Origin: Deltaproteobacteria bacterium
Lineage (GTDB): Bacteria; Desulfobacterota; Desulfuromonadia; Desulfuromonadales; Geopsychrobacteraceae
Assembly: GCA_024280485.1 (NCBI GenBank)
Contig: JAJRQB010000018.1
Location: forward strand, 1-64,000
Reading direction: 5' to 3'
Length of the DNA: 64,000 nucleotides
The notes beneath the pieces were generated by a model. The model made no database searches and was not told where the DNA came from. It saw nothing but the letters and a program-made list of their open reading frames with translations. Positions 1 to 9,356 of the stretch are shown in pieces; the stretch's first letter is position 1, and each line of letters opens with the position of its first letter. Both the position numbers and the translations under genes were made by a program.

Positions 1-34
1 ACTGAAAGCTTTTGAGCGCTTGAAGGAGTATGAA

Positions 35-1153
35 ATGATCGTCGGAATTCTGAAAGAAATTAAGACCGAAGAGAACCGCGTCTGCATGACCCCGGCCGGG
101 GTTGAGGTGATGGTGCACAACGGTCATCAGGTGCTGGTTGAGACCTGCGCCGGAGTCGGTAGCGGTTTCAGTGATGAGGATTATCAGCACGCCGGAGCTA
201 AAATTGCTCCAAGTAACAAAGAAGTCTTCGCCAAAGCTGAGATGTTGATGCACGTCAAAGAGCCACAGCCGAGTGAATATCCACTGATCCGCCCTGGGCA
301 GATCTTCTTTACTTATTTCCATTTTGCCGCTTCCGAACAATTGACTAAGGCCATGCTTGATACCGATGCAACCTGCATCGCATATGAGACCATTGAAAGC
401 GTTAACGGCAGTCTGCCACTGCTGACCCCGATGAGTGAAGTTGCCGGGCGGATGGCTGCGCAGGAAGGGGCCAAGTATCTGGAACGTTCGCAGGGCGGAC
501 GTGGCATCCTGATGGGTGGTGTGCCGGGGGTGGCTCCGGCGACGGTGCTGGTGCTGGGTGGAGGAGTGGTTGGGACTCATGCCGCGCAGATGGCTTGCGG
601 CTTGGGAGCAAAGGTCTATCTGCTCGATATGAACCTCGACCGATTACGCTATCTTTCGGAGATCATGCCGAAGAACTGCTTTCCGATGATGTCATCTCCG
701 TCAACGGTGCGTGAACTGGTTCAGGAGGCTGATGTAGTGATCGGAGCGGTGCTTCTGCACGGTGCCAAGGCACCTAAATTGGTAACCCGCGAGATGTTGA
801 AAACGATGAAGCCTGGGGCGGTGCTGGTCGATGTTGCGATTGATCAGGGGGGCTGTTTCGAGACCTCTAAAGCGACCACCCATACTGATCCGATTTATGA
901 GGTCGATGGTATCGTGCACTACTGCGTCGCGAACATGCCAGGTGCTGTGCCGTTGACCTCGACCATGGCCCTGACCAATGCTACGCTACCGTACGCCGTA
1001 GCAATTGCTAGTAACGGTTGGCAGAAGGTTGCTCGCGAGGATGAAGGGATCAAGGCAGGGATCAATATCGTCGACGGGCAGATCACCTATCAGGGGGTGG
1101 CAGATGCTTTTGATATGGATTATGTGTCGGTTGATACTCTACTGACAGATTAA
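35..1153 (+). CDS. ald: Alanine dehydrogenase
   Basis: NAD-dependent enzyme that interconverts L-alanine with pyruvate and ammonium in the cytoplasm. The protein of 372 residues has the normal family length. Seen: an N-terminal substrate-binding part with the HVKEPQ lysine segment near residue 73 and YFHFAA near 94, then a Rossmann motif VLGGGVVGTHAAQMA near residues 172-187. The frame stays open upstream to a TTG at 20, but ATG 35 is preceded by AAGGAG at a good distance, so I start there. The gene stands alone at the window edge and converges on the acyl-CoA ligase gene. Identification is secure. Confidence 0.95.
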   Translation: MIVGILKEIKTEENRVCMTPAGVEVMVHNGHQVLVETCAGVGSGFSDEDYQHAGAKIAPSNKEVFAKAEMLMHVKEPQPSEYPLIRPGQIFFTYFHFAASEQLTKAMLDTDATCIAYETIESVNGSLPLLTPMSEVAGRMAAQEGAKYLERSQGGRGILMGGVPGVAPATVLVLGGGVVGTHAAQMACGLGAKVYLLDMNLDRLRYLSEIMPKNCFPMMSSPSTVRELVQEADVVIGAVLLHGAKAPKLVTREMLKTMKPGAVLVDVAIDQGGCFETSKATTHTDPIYEVDGIVHYCVANMPGAVPLTSTMALTNATLPYAVAIASNGWQKVAREDEGIKAGINIVDGQITYQGVADAFDMDYVSVDTLLTD

Positions 1154-1175
1154 GCTCAGTGAGTTCTTGGAAATA

Positions 1176-1210
1176 ACAAAAACCCCGGAGTCAGTTAGTT
1201 GCTCCGAGGG
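1176..1210 (-). terminator. Rho-independent terminator after the acyl-CoA ligase gene
   Basis: On the minus strand a stem (CCTCGGAG pairing with CTCCGGGG, one mismatch) is followed by TTTTTGTTATTT. It lies directly after the stop of the acyl-CoA ligase gene, between two convergent genes. Confidence 0.6.
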
Positions 1211-1216
1211 CGTGTT

Positions 1217-2857
1217 TCATCTTTTCTGAAATTTCTCCCGCAGCCCACGTTTGTTGACTTTGCCAATACTTGTTTTGTCGATAGCCTCGACAAACTCAAC
1301 TTTTAGCAGCACAACCTGTTTTGAAATGATCCCTTTCTCAACAAAGTCGCGGATGTGTAGCAGTAGCTCCTTTTCACTGACTTCGGTACCCGCTTTCGAA
1401 ACAATCAGTGCCAGCGGCCTCTCGCCCCATTTTTCGTCGGGCAGCCCGATGACCGCAGCTTCAGCAACCGCCGGGTGTGAGCAGAGCAGGTCTTCTATCT
1501 CTAGTGACGAAATCCATTCGCCACCGATCTTAATGACATCTTTAATGCGATCAGTGATCTTGATGTAGTTCTGTTTGTTGCGATGGGCAACGTCACCGGT
1601 GTGCAGGTAACCGCCGCGCCACAGAGCTTCGGAGTTACGTCGATCCTTCAGGTAGCCTTGGGTCAGCCAGGGAGTACGAACCACAATTTCTCCGACGCTT
1701 TCGCCATCGCGCGAAATTTCTTCAAGGTTTTCGTCGGCCACGAGAAGCTCGACCAGCGGTACCGGGCGTCCGGTTTTGCACCTCAACTCAACTTGCTCAT
1801 CCTCGGTCAGACCATCTTCGGTGACATGGGCGATGGTCAGGATCGGACAGGTTTCAGACATGCCATAACCGCTGTAAATGTCGATCCCTTTGCGTAGGGC
1901 AGTACGGCACATTGTTTGAGGCAAGGCCGCGCCACCGATCAGGACCTTCCAGTTTGATAGATCGGTTTCGGCAAAAGATGGGTGGCTCATCAGCATATGC
2001 AGAATGGTCGGTACGCAGTGTGAGAAAGTGACATTTTCCTTGGCCAATAGATGGAGCAGCATGTCGGGGGTGTACTTGCCGGGGTAAACCTGTTTAATAC
2101 CGAGTGCGGTTGCAACATAGGGAACACCCCAGGCGTGAACGTGAAACATCGGCGTGATCGGCATATAGACATCACGTTGGTGCAAACGTCCTTGTTTTGC
2201 GGGGGTACCTAGTGCTGCCAGGGTGCTGAGGGTGTGAAGCACCAGTTGGCGGTGGCTGAAGTAAACCCCTTTGGGCATGCCGGTGGTACCGGTGGTGTAG
2301 AAGGTGGTTGCACGGGTATGTTCATCGAAGTCAGCAAAATCAAAATGATCCTCGGCAGCATCGAGCAGAACTTCATACTCACCTTCAAAGTTCAAAGAAG
2401 TTTCGGTTTGCTGTTGGCCGTCCTGCAACAGGATATAACCTTTGACAGTGTCGATGCGGCCCTTGATCTGCTCGAGAATCGGCAGAAACTCCTCGTTGAC
2501 CAGAATATAATCGTCTTCAGCATGGTCAATGGTGTAGAGGATCTGCTCTGGAGAGAGACGGATGTTGACCGTGTGCAGCACCGCCCCAAGCATTGGGACG
2601 GCATAAAAACATTCAAGATAGCGATGGCTATCCCAATCCATAACGGCCACCGTATCTCCTGCCTTGACCCCGATTTCAGTCAGGGCATTTGCCAGACGAC
2701 AGACCCGCTGGCGGAACTCGGCGTAAGAGAATCGCATCTGGTCGCGATAGACGATCTCCTGCTGCGGGTCATCAACAACTGGAGCATTGAGCAGATTTTT
2801 GATCAGCAGCGGATAGGTGTAGGCACTCATAGTGCGCTGAATCAGATTGTCGGTCAT
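1217..2857 (-). CDS. Long/medium-chain fatty acid--CoA ligase (AMP-forming)
   Basis: ANL-superfamily adenylating enzyme, about 546 residues, which activates a carboxylic acid to its CoA thioester using ATP. Seen: the AMP-binding P-loop region TTFYTTGTTGMPKG near residue 185, the YGMSETCP motif, YLHTGD near residue 415 and the C-terminal lysine segment TSIGKVNKRGLR. The frame extends upstream to 2944, but ATG 2857 has AAGGAG just before it and gives the usual family length, so the extra 29 residues are probably not translated. Substrate chain length cannot be read from sequence; the family is close to FadD and medium-chain ligases. It lies downstream of metF on the same strand with a strong hairpin between. 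Confidence 0.88.
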   Translation of the reverse strand: MTDNLIQRTMSAYTYPLLIKNLLNAPVVDDPQQEIVYRDQMRFSYAEFRQRVCRLANALTEIGVKAGDTVAVMDWDSHRYLECFYAVPMLGAVLHTVNIRLSPEQILYTIDHAEDDYILVNEEFLPILEQIKGRIDTVKGYILLQDGQQQTETSLNFEGEYEVLLDAAEDHFDFADFDEHTRATTFYTTGTTGMPKGVYFSHRQLVLHTLSTLAALGTPAKQGRLHQRDVYMPITPMFHVHAWGVPYVATALGIKQVYPGKYTPDMLLHLLAKENVTFSHCVPTILHMLMSHPSFAETDLSNWKVLIGGAALPQTMCRTALRKGIDIYSGYGMSETCPILTIAHVTEDGLTEDEQVELRCKTGRPVPLVELLVADENLEEISRDGESVGEIVVRTPWLTQGYLKDRRNSEALWRGGYLHTGDVAHRNKQNYIKITDRIKDVIKIGGEWISSLEIEDLLCSHPAVAEAAVIGLPDEKWGERPLALIVSKAGTEVSEKELLLHIRDFVEKGIISKQVVLLKVEFVEAIDKTSIGKVNKRGLREKFQKR

Positions 2858-2948
2858 GGAAGGGCTCCTTAGATTGCGGACTTTGAGGAGAGGGATCAGG
2901 ATGAGACTGTAAGTTTGTGAATAAATATTATGTGCTGATTTCAAACAT

Positions 2949-2979
2949 GGTTAACCGGGCCCCAAGAGCCCGGTTAACC
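2949..2979 (-). terminator. Perfect 12-bp hairpin between metF and the ligase gene
   Basis: GGTTAACCGGGC at 2949-2960 pairs with GCCCGGTTAACC at 2968-2979 across a 7-nt loop, six bases beyond the metF stop. The T-run after the stem on the minus strand is poor, so termination may be partial. Confidence 0.5.
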
Positions 2980-2984
2980 ATCGG

Positions 2985-3905
2985 TTATTTCTGTCGAACC
3001 CCTAGAATATGGCAGATCGCATAGGTCAGATCAGCTCGATTCAAAGTGTAAAAATGGAAAGCATCGACACCGTTGGCATAAAGAGCGCGACAGCTCTCGG
3101 CGGTAACGGTTGCGGCGACGAGGTTGCGGGTTTCGGGCTCGTTATCCAGCCCGATGAACAGTTCCGCCATCCATGCGGGGACCGAAGCGCCACAGGCGGA
3201 TGCAAATTCCTTGACCCGTTCAAAGTTGGTGACTGGCAGTATGCCGGGCACGATCGGTACGTTGATGCCGGCCGCCCGAGCTCTATCACGAAAGCGCAGA
3301 AATGCTCCGGTATCGAAAAAGAACTGGGTGATCGCACGCGTAGCCCCGGCATCAATCTTACGCTTCAGATTGTCCAGGTCAGATTCATGAGACGGCGCAT
3401 CAGGGTGCCCTTCTGGATAAGCGGCGACGCTGATTTCAAAATCTGCAACATTCTTCAGGCCCGTGACCAGATCGGAGGCGTAGGCATAACCGTCGGGATG
3501 AGGCTTGTAAGTATTCTGGCCATCAGCCGGGTCACCCCGCAAGGCGACGAGGTGACGCACCCCTTCATCCCAGTATTGACGGGCAATATCATCAATTTCA
3601 CCACGGCTGGCATCTACACAGGTCAGGTGGGCTGCTGGTTCCAACGTTGTTTCGCGGCGTATGCGTGAAACTGTGGCGTGAGTTCGTTCACGGGTGGTGC
3701 CACCGGCTCCATAGGTCACCGAGACATAGTTGGGTTGCAAAGGCTCTAGACGCTTGATGGCTCGCCAGAGGGACTCCTCAGCTTTGTCGGTTTTTGGGGG
3801 GAAGAACTCGAAAGAGACCTCTACATTCTGAGGCAGAGGTGAGGCTACGGTCAGATTGATGTTGTGATTTATAGAGGGCTGTACCTCGGGTGTTTCGCTG
3901 CTCAT
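2985..3905 (-). CDS. metF: 5,10-methylenetetrahydrofolate reductase
   Basis: FAD-dependent reductase that turns methylene-THF into methyl-THF for methionine synthesis or the methyl branch of one-carbon metabolism. The protein of 306 residues is typical for MetF. Seen: the N-terminal signature FEFFPPKTDKAEE near residues 33-45, YVSVTYGAGG near 60-69, VALRGDP near 120 and the barrel segments ITQFFFD and PGILPV. The extra 25 or so N-terminal residues before the core are low in complexity. No partner subunit gene such as metV is beside it, so a simple MetF role fits best. Confidence 0.93.
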   Translation of the reverse strand: MSSETPEVQPSINHNINLTVASPLPQNVEVSFEFFPPKTDKAEESLWRAIKRLEPLQPNYVSVTYGAGGTTRERTHATVSRIRRETTLEPAAHLTCVDASRGEIDDIARQYWDEGVRHLVALRGDPADGQNTYKPHPDGYAYASDLVTGLKNVADFEISVAAYPEGHPDAPSHESDLDNLKRKIDAGATRAITQFFFDTGAFLRFRDRARAAGINVPIVPGILPVTNFERVKEFASACGASVPAWMAELFIGLDNEPETRNLVAATVTAESCRALYANGVDAFHFYTLNRADLTYAICHILGVRQK

Positions 3906-4188
3906 TGGGATTCCATTGTTTGTGTCGCGACTCCCATTGAAGGGATGCGATTAAAAGTGAGAGTTCATGTTTGTAGTCAGAAGCTATAAGGCTAGCATTC
4001 CTGAAGCTCGTGATTCCACTATTAAATTATTCAGAGTGTGATTCCAACCTGCGTTTTTGCCCATGATGTTAATATTCATGTGAAGCACTGTTCGGTCAAT
4101 TGTTGATGATTTTTCTGCGTGGTCGCCCTGCTGTCTGGTATGCTCAAAAATAGGTATGATCAAAATAATTTTCTGCGGAGGTTAGTCG

Positions 4189-5280
4189 ATGTCGAAACCT
4201 TATCCTGATTTTACTCATCCTGACTTTACGACAGTCGCATTTGCGAACTCTCCGATCGTTCACACTCAAGCCGCAACTGCGGATGGGGTTGTTCCCGAAA
4301 ACTTCCATGGGACTTCGAACCATCCGGAATATGTAAATCTGGGCAATGGTCGCTGGATACTGGCTCCTGAAAGCCGCATGGATTCGGTCATGGTGTTGCG
4401 TGGTGAAGAACTCGACGTGGTTGAGGCGCGTCGTGTCAAAAAAGGTGATCGGGTCGTGGTCGGTCGTACCGAAAATGGCGAAGAGGGGATCTTTGTCCAT
4501 ATTGATGGTTTTCATCAGGCGAGTGATGAAGCGGCAGACAAGTTTACTTTCCGTACACGCGGTACGCGTGAAACCCCCTTTTCACGCAGCTACGATGACC
4601 TGTACAATGTATTGCGCCATGACCGTGACCATGGTCATATCGTCTGGGTTCTTGGCCCGGCAGTGGCTTTCGACAAGGATAGCCGCGATGCCATGCAGGG
4701 GCTGATAGAAAATGGTTACTGCCATGGACTTTTGGCGGGAAATGCTCTGGCTACTCATGATCTTGAAGCGGCCCTTTTCCGCACGGGACTGGGACAGAAT
4801 ATCTATTCACAGCATTTACAGCCACTGGGGCACTATAACCACCTTGATTTGATCAATAAGGTGCGACGGGCCGGTTCGATTCCACAAGCGATTGAAGAGT
4901 TAGGGCTTAAGGATGGCATCATCTACGCCTGCGAAAAGCAGAAGGTCCCTTATGTTCTGGCCGGCTCGATTCGCGATGATGGGCCCCTTCCGGAAGTCAT
5001 TTCAAACGTTTATGAAGCGCAGGATGCAATGCGTGTTCATGCTCGCAAGGCAACCACCGTGATCGCGCTGGCGACGCAACTCCATTCGATCGCGTTTGGT
5101 AATATGGTGCCGAGCTATAAGATTATGGATGGTGAAGTGCGTCCGGTCTATTTCTATATTGTTGATATGTCAGAGTTCTCTGCTGACAAATTGGCCAATC
5201 GTGGTTCAGCCCAGGCTGTTGCTATTTTGACCAATGCACAGGATTTTATAACGAATTTGTGGAACAACCTGAAAAACTGA
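4189..5280 (+). CDS. TIGR00300-family protein, ornithine cyclodeaminase-like
   Basis: Protein of 363 residues matching the LOR/SDH-region TIGR00300 family. Seen: LLAGNALATHDLEAAL, VLAGSIRDDGPLPEVI and the HSIAFGN segment near residue 300, all hallmarks of that family. Known: members include the archaeal-type ornithine cyclodeaminase and the C-terminal half of the cyanobacterial arginine dihydrolase ArgZ/AgrE, which convert ornithine to proline and ammonia with NAD. This protein lacks the N-terminal arginine-dihydrolase domain. The next gene, 43 bases downstream, is an arginase that makes ornithine, so I infer an arginine to ornithine to proline route. The start is set by GCGGAGG eight bases upstream. 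The family is clear; the reaction is inferred. Confidence 0.75.
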   Translation: MSKPYPDFTHPDFTTVAFANSPIVHTQAATADGVVPENFHGTSNHPEYVNLGNGRWILAPESRMDSVMVLRGEELDVVEARRVKKGDRVVVGRTENGEEGIFVHIDGFHQASDEAADKFTFRTRGTRETPFSRSYDDLYNVLRHDRDHGHIVWVLGPAVAFDKDSRDAMQGLIENGYCHGLLAGNALATHDLEAALFRTGLGQNIYSQHLQPLGHYNHLDLINKVRRAGSIPQAIEELGLKDGIIYACEKQKVPYVLAGSIRDDGPLPEVISNVYEAQDAMRVHARKATTVIALATQLHSIAFGNMVPSYKIMDGEVRPVYFYIVDMSEFSADKLANRGSAQAVAILTNAQDFITNLWNNLKN

Positions 5281-5323
5281 AGACAAGCATGTGAACCCCT
5301 GAATTTATTCGAGTCATTTAACT

Positions 5324-6214
5324 ATGTTAAAAAAAACAGTCCGCATAATTGGAATTCCGATCGATCTTGGGCAGAGTCAGCGTGGTGTCAATATGGGGCC
5401 AGCTGCGTTGAGGTACGCAGGTCTTGCTGATCGACTCAAACGGATTGGCTATATGGTGCAGGATGCCGGGAATATTATGGTGCCGGTGCGTGAATCTGTT
5501 GATCAGAGCGAGCGCGGATTTATTCCGGCAATCGCTCAGGTCTGTAATGCTGTCTATCTTGCGGCCAGTCAGGCTATGAGTGAGGGGGTAATTCCGATTT
5601 TTCTCGGTGGGGATCATTCTGTCGCTATCGGGACCGTCGGAGGAGTCACGGCGAATGGTCACTGTGGATTGATCTGGATTGATGCTCACGGTGATTTTAA
5701 TACGCTCGAAAGTTCACCTTCAGGTAACGTTCACGGGATGCCTCTTGCGACTCTCCTTGGTGAGGGTGCAACCGAGCTGATAAGTGTCGGTCGTAGTGGC
5801 TCCAAGTTACTGGCACAAAATGTCGTGCTGATCGGCCTGCGTGATCTCGACCTCAAAGAAAAAGAACGCCTGAAAAAGAGTGGCATGTTGCTGTTTACCA
5901 TGCGTGATATTGATGAGCAGGGGATAGGACAGGTCGCTCGTGCTGCATTGAAACAGCTTGAACACTGTGAGCGCATCCATGTCAGTCTTGATGTGGATGC
6001 GCTCGATCCCAACGAAGCACCGGGGGTCGGGACCCCGGTGCCAGGCGGTTTGAGCTACCGCGAAGCTCAGTTGTTGATGGAAATTATTGCCGACTGCAAC
6101 AAACTCTCCTCGCTAGATATAGTCGAGATCAACCCAATTCTTGATCAACAAAACCGCACAGCTGAGGTTGCCGTTGAATTGGCAGCATCCCTTCTTGGGA
6201 AAAGCATCCTTTAA
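5324..6214 (+). CDS. rocF: Arginase
   Basis: Binuclear manganese enzyme that splits arginine into ornithine and urea. The 296 residues show every metal-ligand motif: GGDHS near residue 90, DAHGDFN near 119, HGMP near 138, LDVDALDP near 222 and the VEINP segment near 269. The N-terminus ([18 protein letters not shown]) and the end ([15 protein letters not shown]) match arginase rather than agmatinase or guanidinobutyrase. The ribosome-binding site is weak, which suggests coupling to the upstream TIGR00300 gene. Together they form a likely arginine-catabolic operon. Arginase rather than agmatinase is the better reading although an arginine decarboxylase occurs elsewhere in the window. Confidence 0.9.
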   Translation: MLKKTVRIIGIPIDLGQSQRGVNMGPAALRYAGLADRLKRIGYMVQDAGNIMVPVRESVDQSERGFIPAIAQVCNAVYLAASQAMSEGVIPIFLGGDHSVAIGTVGGVTANGHCGLIWIDAHGDFNTLESSPSGNVHGMPLATLLGEGATELISVGRSGSKLLAQNVVLIGLRDLDLKEKERLKKSGMLLFTMRDIDEQGIGQVARAALKQLEHCERIHVSLDVDALDPNEAPGVGTPVPGGLSYREAQLLMEIIADCNKLSSLDIVEINPILDQQNRTAEVAVELAASLLGKSIL

Positions 6215-6285
6215 GCGCATTTTGATGAACAGATAATTTCTGCCGTAAACCCTACCTTTTTGCTTGTCTATAATATTGAAAATGT

Positions 6286-6313
6286 TTGACATAACATGAA
6301 TCTACGCTAATCT
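6286..6313 (+). promoter_or_regulatory. Candidate sigma-70 promoter for the chemoreceptor gene
   Basis: TTGACA at 6286-6291 and TAATCT at 6308-6313 are spaced by 16 bases, 76 bases before the start codon. Confidence 0.4.
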
Positions 6314-6388
6314 TTTCCTGTTCGAAAGAATATCTACTGATCCCTCTGTAACCTACATGCAGGCCCGTAATGCGGGAGGAGAAGAAGA

Positions 6389-8566
6389 ATGAAGATTTTT
6401 GCCAAACTTATTGGTGGATTCGCAATTGTTGCGGCAGTTTGTGCTCTGGTTGGTGGTATAGGCTGGTACGGGATCTATCATACTCGAGAAGGATTGCAGA
6501 CTATTGCCCACAAGAGCTTACCTTCTGTAGAGGCGGTTGGCTTGATGATGGAGGGGATGAATGGCCTGAAATCAGCAGAGCGCACTTTGATGATCTCAAG
6601 CCTGAGCACTGCTGACCGCAAACATGAGATTAAAAATCTCGGCAAACGTATGAATGTCGTCGAAGAAGGGATGGATAAGTTTGAGGCTCTGGATAAAGAT
6701 GTCGAAGAGCAGAAATTTTTTTCTGAATTGAAGCAGGCATTTGCTGCGTGGGATTCAGAGCATCATAAACTGGTTGGGTTTGTTGAAAAGGTCGAGCTTG
6801 ACAATGTCGGATCACTTGAGGCCGTTTTGACCGGCCGCAAATTAGATCACGTTAAATGGGTATCTCAACTTGAGAACTCGGTAGCTCGCCAAGAGAAATT
6901 TACTGGACAACTGAATCCAGAGTTGTGTGGTCTTGGTAAGTTTCTGAAAGGGTACACGACTGACGATCAGACCTTTATGGCTATGCTTAAAAGCTTTGAT
7001 GGTCCGCATCATCGTCTTCATCAATTAGGCGAAACGATTAATACCAAGATGGTCGAAGGGGACTATGCTAAAGCTGGTGTTATTATTAGTTCGCAGGTTA
7101 GGCCAACTCTGGCAGAGATTGAAAGCTTGTTTAATAAGGGCCTTGATTATGTTAAAGCCGACATCACAGATCTCGAATTAGCCAAAAAGATCGGTTTTGG
7201 TAGTGGTCGTAGCGCATTTAGTGCTGTAGATAAATCTCTTGACAGGCTGATGGCCTCTGTCATCGAGCACTCCGAGTCGGTTACTATGAGTGCTGAGGCC
7301 GATGCCAGTCGTAGCCAGACTATGGCGCTCGTCGCTGTAGTATTTGGTGTCATCGCTGCAATGGTGATCGGGTTTTTCATGGCACGTAGTTTCGCCGCTC
7401 CGATGAGGGCCACGGTTGCGATGCTTAAAGAGTTGGAGATGGGACATCTCTCAGCAAGGCTCAATCTGAAGCGACAGGATGAAATTGGCGAGATGTCCAA
7501 GACACTGGACGATTTTGCCGATAACCTACAGAAGGAGACAGTCACAATTCTAAAGGGGCTGGCTGCCGGTGATGTCAGCTACAGTATTGTGCCACGAGAT
7601 GAAAATGATGAAATTCGTAATTCGCTCAAGACCTTGGGGGATGATCTGAATCAGGTGTTGTCGCAGATTCAGACTTCGGGTGAACAGATCAATTCCGGAG
7701 CCTCACAGGTTTCAGACGGTGCGCAGGTGCTCTCAGAGGGGGCAACCCAGTCAGCCGCTTCCCTCGAAGAAATCACCAGTTCAATGGGCGAACTCTCGAG
7801 TCGAACTCGTGACAATGCCGATAACGCCCAACAGGCAAATACGTTGTCGACTGAAGCGATGGACGCTGCTCAGAAGGGGAGCAATCAGATGCAGCAAATG
7901 GTCGCGGCGATGGATGATATTAGTGCTTCTGGCCAATCGATCAGTAAAATCATCAAGGTCATCGATGAGATTGCATTCCAGACTAATCTGTTGGCGCTTA
8001 ACGCCGCAGTAGAAGCGGCCCGTGCCGGACAACATGGCAAGGGCTTTGCGGTAGTCGCTGAAGAGGTCCGCAACTTGGCCGCGCGGAGTGCCAAGGCAGC
8101 GCAAGAGACGGCTGAGCTGATTGAGGGTTCGGTACAAAAGACTGAAAATGGAGCAAACATTGCTAAGCATACCGCTGAAGCGCTAGAAGAGATTGTCTCG
8201 GGGATTACCAAGACCAGTGATCTGGTGAGTGAAATTGCTGCTTCAAGTAACGAGCAGGCACAGGGTATCGGCCAGATTAATCAGGGTCTGGAGCAGATCG
8301 ACCAGGTTACTCAGTCGAATACCGCCAGCGCAGAAGAGAGTGCGGCCGCGGCAGAAGAGTGGTCGGGCCAAGCGATGGAACTGCAGCGTCTGTTGCAGCA
8401 GTTCAAATTGCGAAGTGATGCAGGGTTCACGCGAGCGCCTGCAACTCAGCCGGAGAAAATTTCCAGGAAGGCTCCGGTGGCGAATGCAGGTTGGGCCGCC
8501 GCTGAACAGTTATCTGCATCTGCACCTGAGATTGCGTTGGATGATAACGAGTTTGGCAAATATTGA
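6389..8566 (+). CDS. Methyl-accepting chemotaxis protein
   Basis: Transmembrane chemoreceptor of 725 residues. Seen: membrane segment 1 at about residues 6-28, a long helical periplasmic sensor to about 305, membrane segment 2 at about 311-333, a HAMP domain to about 388 with a further linker, and the cytoplasmic coiled-coil with the conserved hairpin tip ([19 protein letters not shown], near residues 524-542). It ends in a NEFGKY tail, as in many Geobacter receptors of the 40H class. The sensor is an uncharacterised four-helix-type module, so the ligand is unknown. A GGGAGGAG ribosome site precedes ATG 6389. No che genes are adjacent, so it signals to a distant chemotaxis cluster. Confidence 0.93.
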   Translation: MKIFAKLIGGFAIVAAVCALVGGIGWYGIYHTREGLQTIAHKSLPSVEAVGLMMEGMNGLKSAERTLMISSLSTADRKHEIKNLGKRMNVVEEGMDKFEALDKDVEEQKFFSELKQAFAAWDSEHHKLVGFVEKVELDNVGSLEAVLTGRKLDHVKWVSQLENSVARQEKFTGQLNPELCGLGKFLKGYTTDDQTFMAMLKSFDGPHHRLHQLGETINTKMVEGDYAKAGVIISSQVRPTLAEIESLFNKGLDYVKADITDLELAKKIGFGSGRSAFSAVDKSLDRLMASVIEHSESVTMSAEADASRSQTMALVAVVFGVIAAMVIGFFMARSFAAPMRATVAMLKELEMGHLSARLNLKRQDEIGEMSKTLDDFADNLQKETVTILKGLAAGDVSYSIVPRDENDEIRNSLKTLGDDLNQVLSQIQTSGEQINSGASQVSDGAQVLSEGATQSAASLEEITSSMGELSSRTRDNADNAQQANTLSTEAMDAAQKGSNQMQQMVAAMDDISASGQSISKIIKVIDEIAFQTNLLALNAAVEAARAGQHGKGFAVVAEEVRNLAARSAKAAQETAELIEGSVQKTENGANIAKHTAEALEEIVSGITKTSDLVSEIAASSNEQAQGIGQINQGLEQIDQVTQSNTASAEESAAAAEEWSGQAMELQRLLQQFKLRSDAGFTRAPATQPEKISRKAPVANAGWAAAEQLSASAPEIALDDNEFGKY

Positions 8567-8608
8567 TAAAATGATAAAGGGGTAAACCCTACTGACTTGT
8601 TTTACCGA

Positions 8609-8650
8609 CTCCGGCGGGCTAGGATTAGATCCTTGCTTGCCGGAGTTTTA
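8609..8650 (+). terminator. Two-stage hairpin ending in a T-tract that covers the sfsA ribosome site
   Basis: CTCCGGC at 8609-8615 pairs with GCCGGAG at 8639-8645, and an inner stem AGGAT (8621-8625) pairs with ATCCT (8629-8633). TTTTA follows. The right arm contains the GGAG that serves sfsA, so the structure may both end the chemoreceptor transcript and mask sfsA translation. Confidence 0.5.
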
Positions 8651-8651
8651 T

Positions 8652-9341
8652 ATGCAGCTTCCCGCCCCGCTTTTAGAAGGTCATTTACTCAAACGCTACA
8701 AGCGTTTCTTTGCCGACGTTGAACTTGCCGATGGCACCGTTGTTACTGCGCATACTCCGAACACTGGCAGCATGTCGCAATGTGCCATACCCGGGTTCAA
8801 AGTGCTGATTTCTGCGAATGACGACCCCAAGCGCAAACTCAAATACACCCTTGAACTCATCCAGGTGAACGGGCATTGGGTTGATACCCATACTCTACGC
8901 ACAAATCGGATTGTTGAAGAGGCTTTGAGCCAAAATTTGATCCACGATTTTTCAGACTATCGTGTCCAACCTGAATTCAGTTTCGGCGAAAGCCGTATCG
9001 ACTTCTATCTCGAAAAAGATGATGAAAAAGTATTGCTTGAGGTGAAAAATGTCACTTTATGCAATAACGGCATCGCCAGTCTTCCAGATGCTGTGACAAA
9101 GCGCGGACAGAAACATCTCCTCGAATTAAAGTCAGCGGTCCAAAAAGGCTGGCGTGGGGTGATTTTTTATCTGGTGCAACGTGCTGAAGCGACCAGCTTT
9201 ACCCCTGCTGACGGAATTGATGCTGAATATGGTCGCTTGCTGCGAGAAGTCGTTGCTGCTGGAGTTGAGCCTTTAGCCTATAGAACGCTCGCAACTCCCG
9301 AAGAGAACCGGGTCGCGTGGCGGATCCCGGTTATATTGTAA
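8652..9341 (+). CDS. sfsA: SfsA family DNA/RNA nuclease-like protein
   Basis: Protein of 229 residues matching the sugar fermentation stimulation family, which has an OB-like N-terminal part and a nuclease-type fold. Seen: LLEGHLLKRYKRFFADVEL at the N-terminus, HTPNTGSM, the catalytic-type strand FSFGESRIDFYLE near residue 115 and LLEVKNVTLC near 130. The frame reaches a TTG at 8637, but ATG 8652 matches the family's usual MQLP start. Its cellular role remains poorly defined even in E. coli. The next gene follows after 15 bases, suggesting co-transcription with tmcAL. Confidence 0.88.
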   Translation: MQLPAPLLEGHLLKRYKRFFADVELADGTVVTAHTPNTGSMSQCAIPGFKVLISANDDPKRKLKYTLELIQVNGHWVDTHTLRTNRIVEEALSQNLIHDFSDYRVQPEFSFGESRIDFYLEKDDEKVLLEVKNVTLCNNGIASLPDAVTKRGQKHLLELKSAVQKGWRGVIFYLVQRAEATSFTPADGIDAEYGRLLREVVAAGVEPLAYRTLATPEENRVAWRIPVIL

Positions 9342-9356
9342 ACCCTGAGGTAAGAA

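Noticed and set aside
5324-6214. Agmatinase feeding from the speA product
   Set aside because: The N-terminal [14 protein letters not shown] and C-terminal [14 protein letters not shown] motifs are those of arginase, and the partner gene acts on ornithine.
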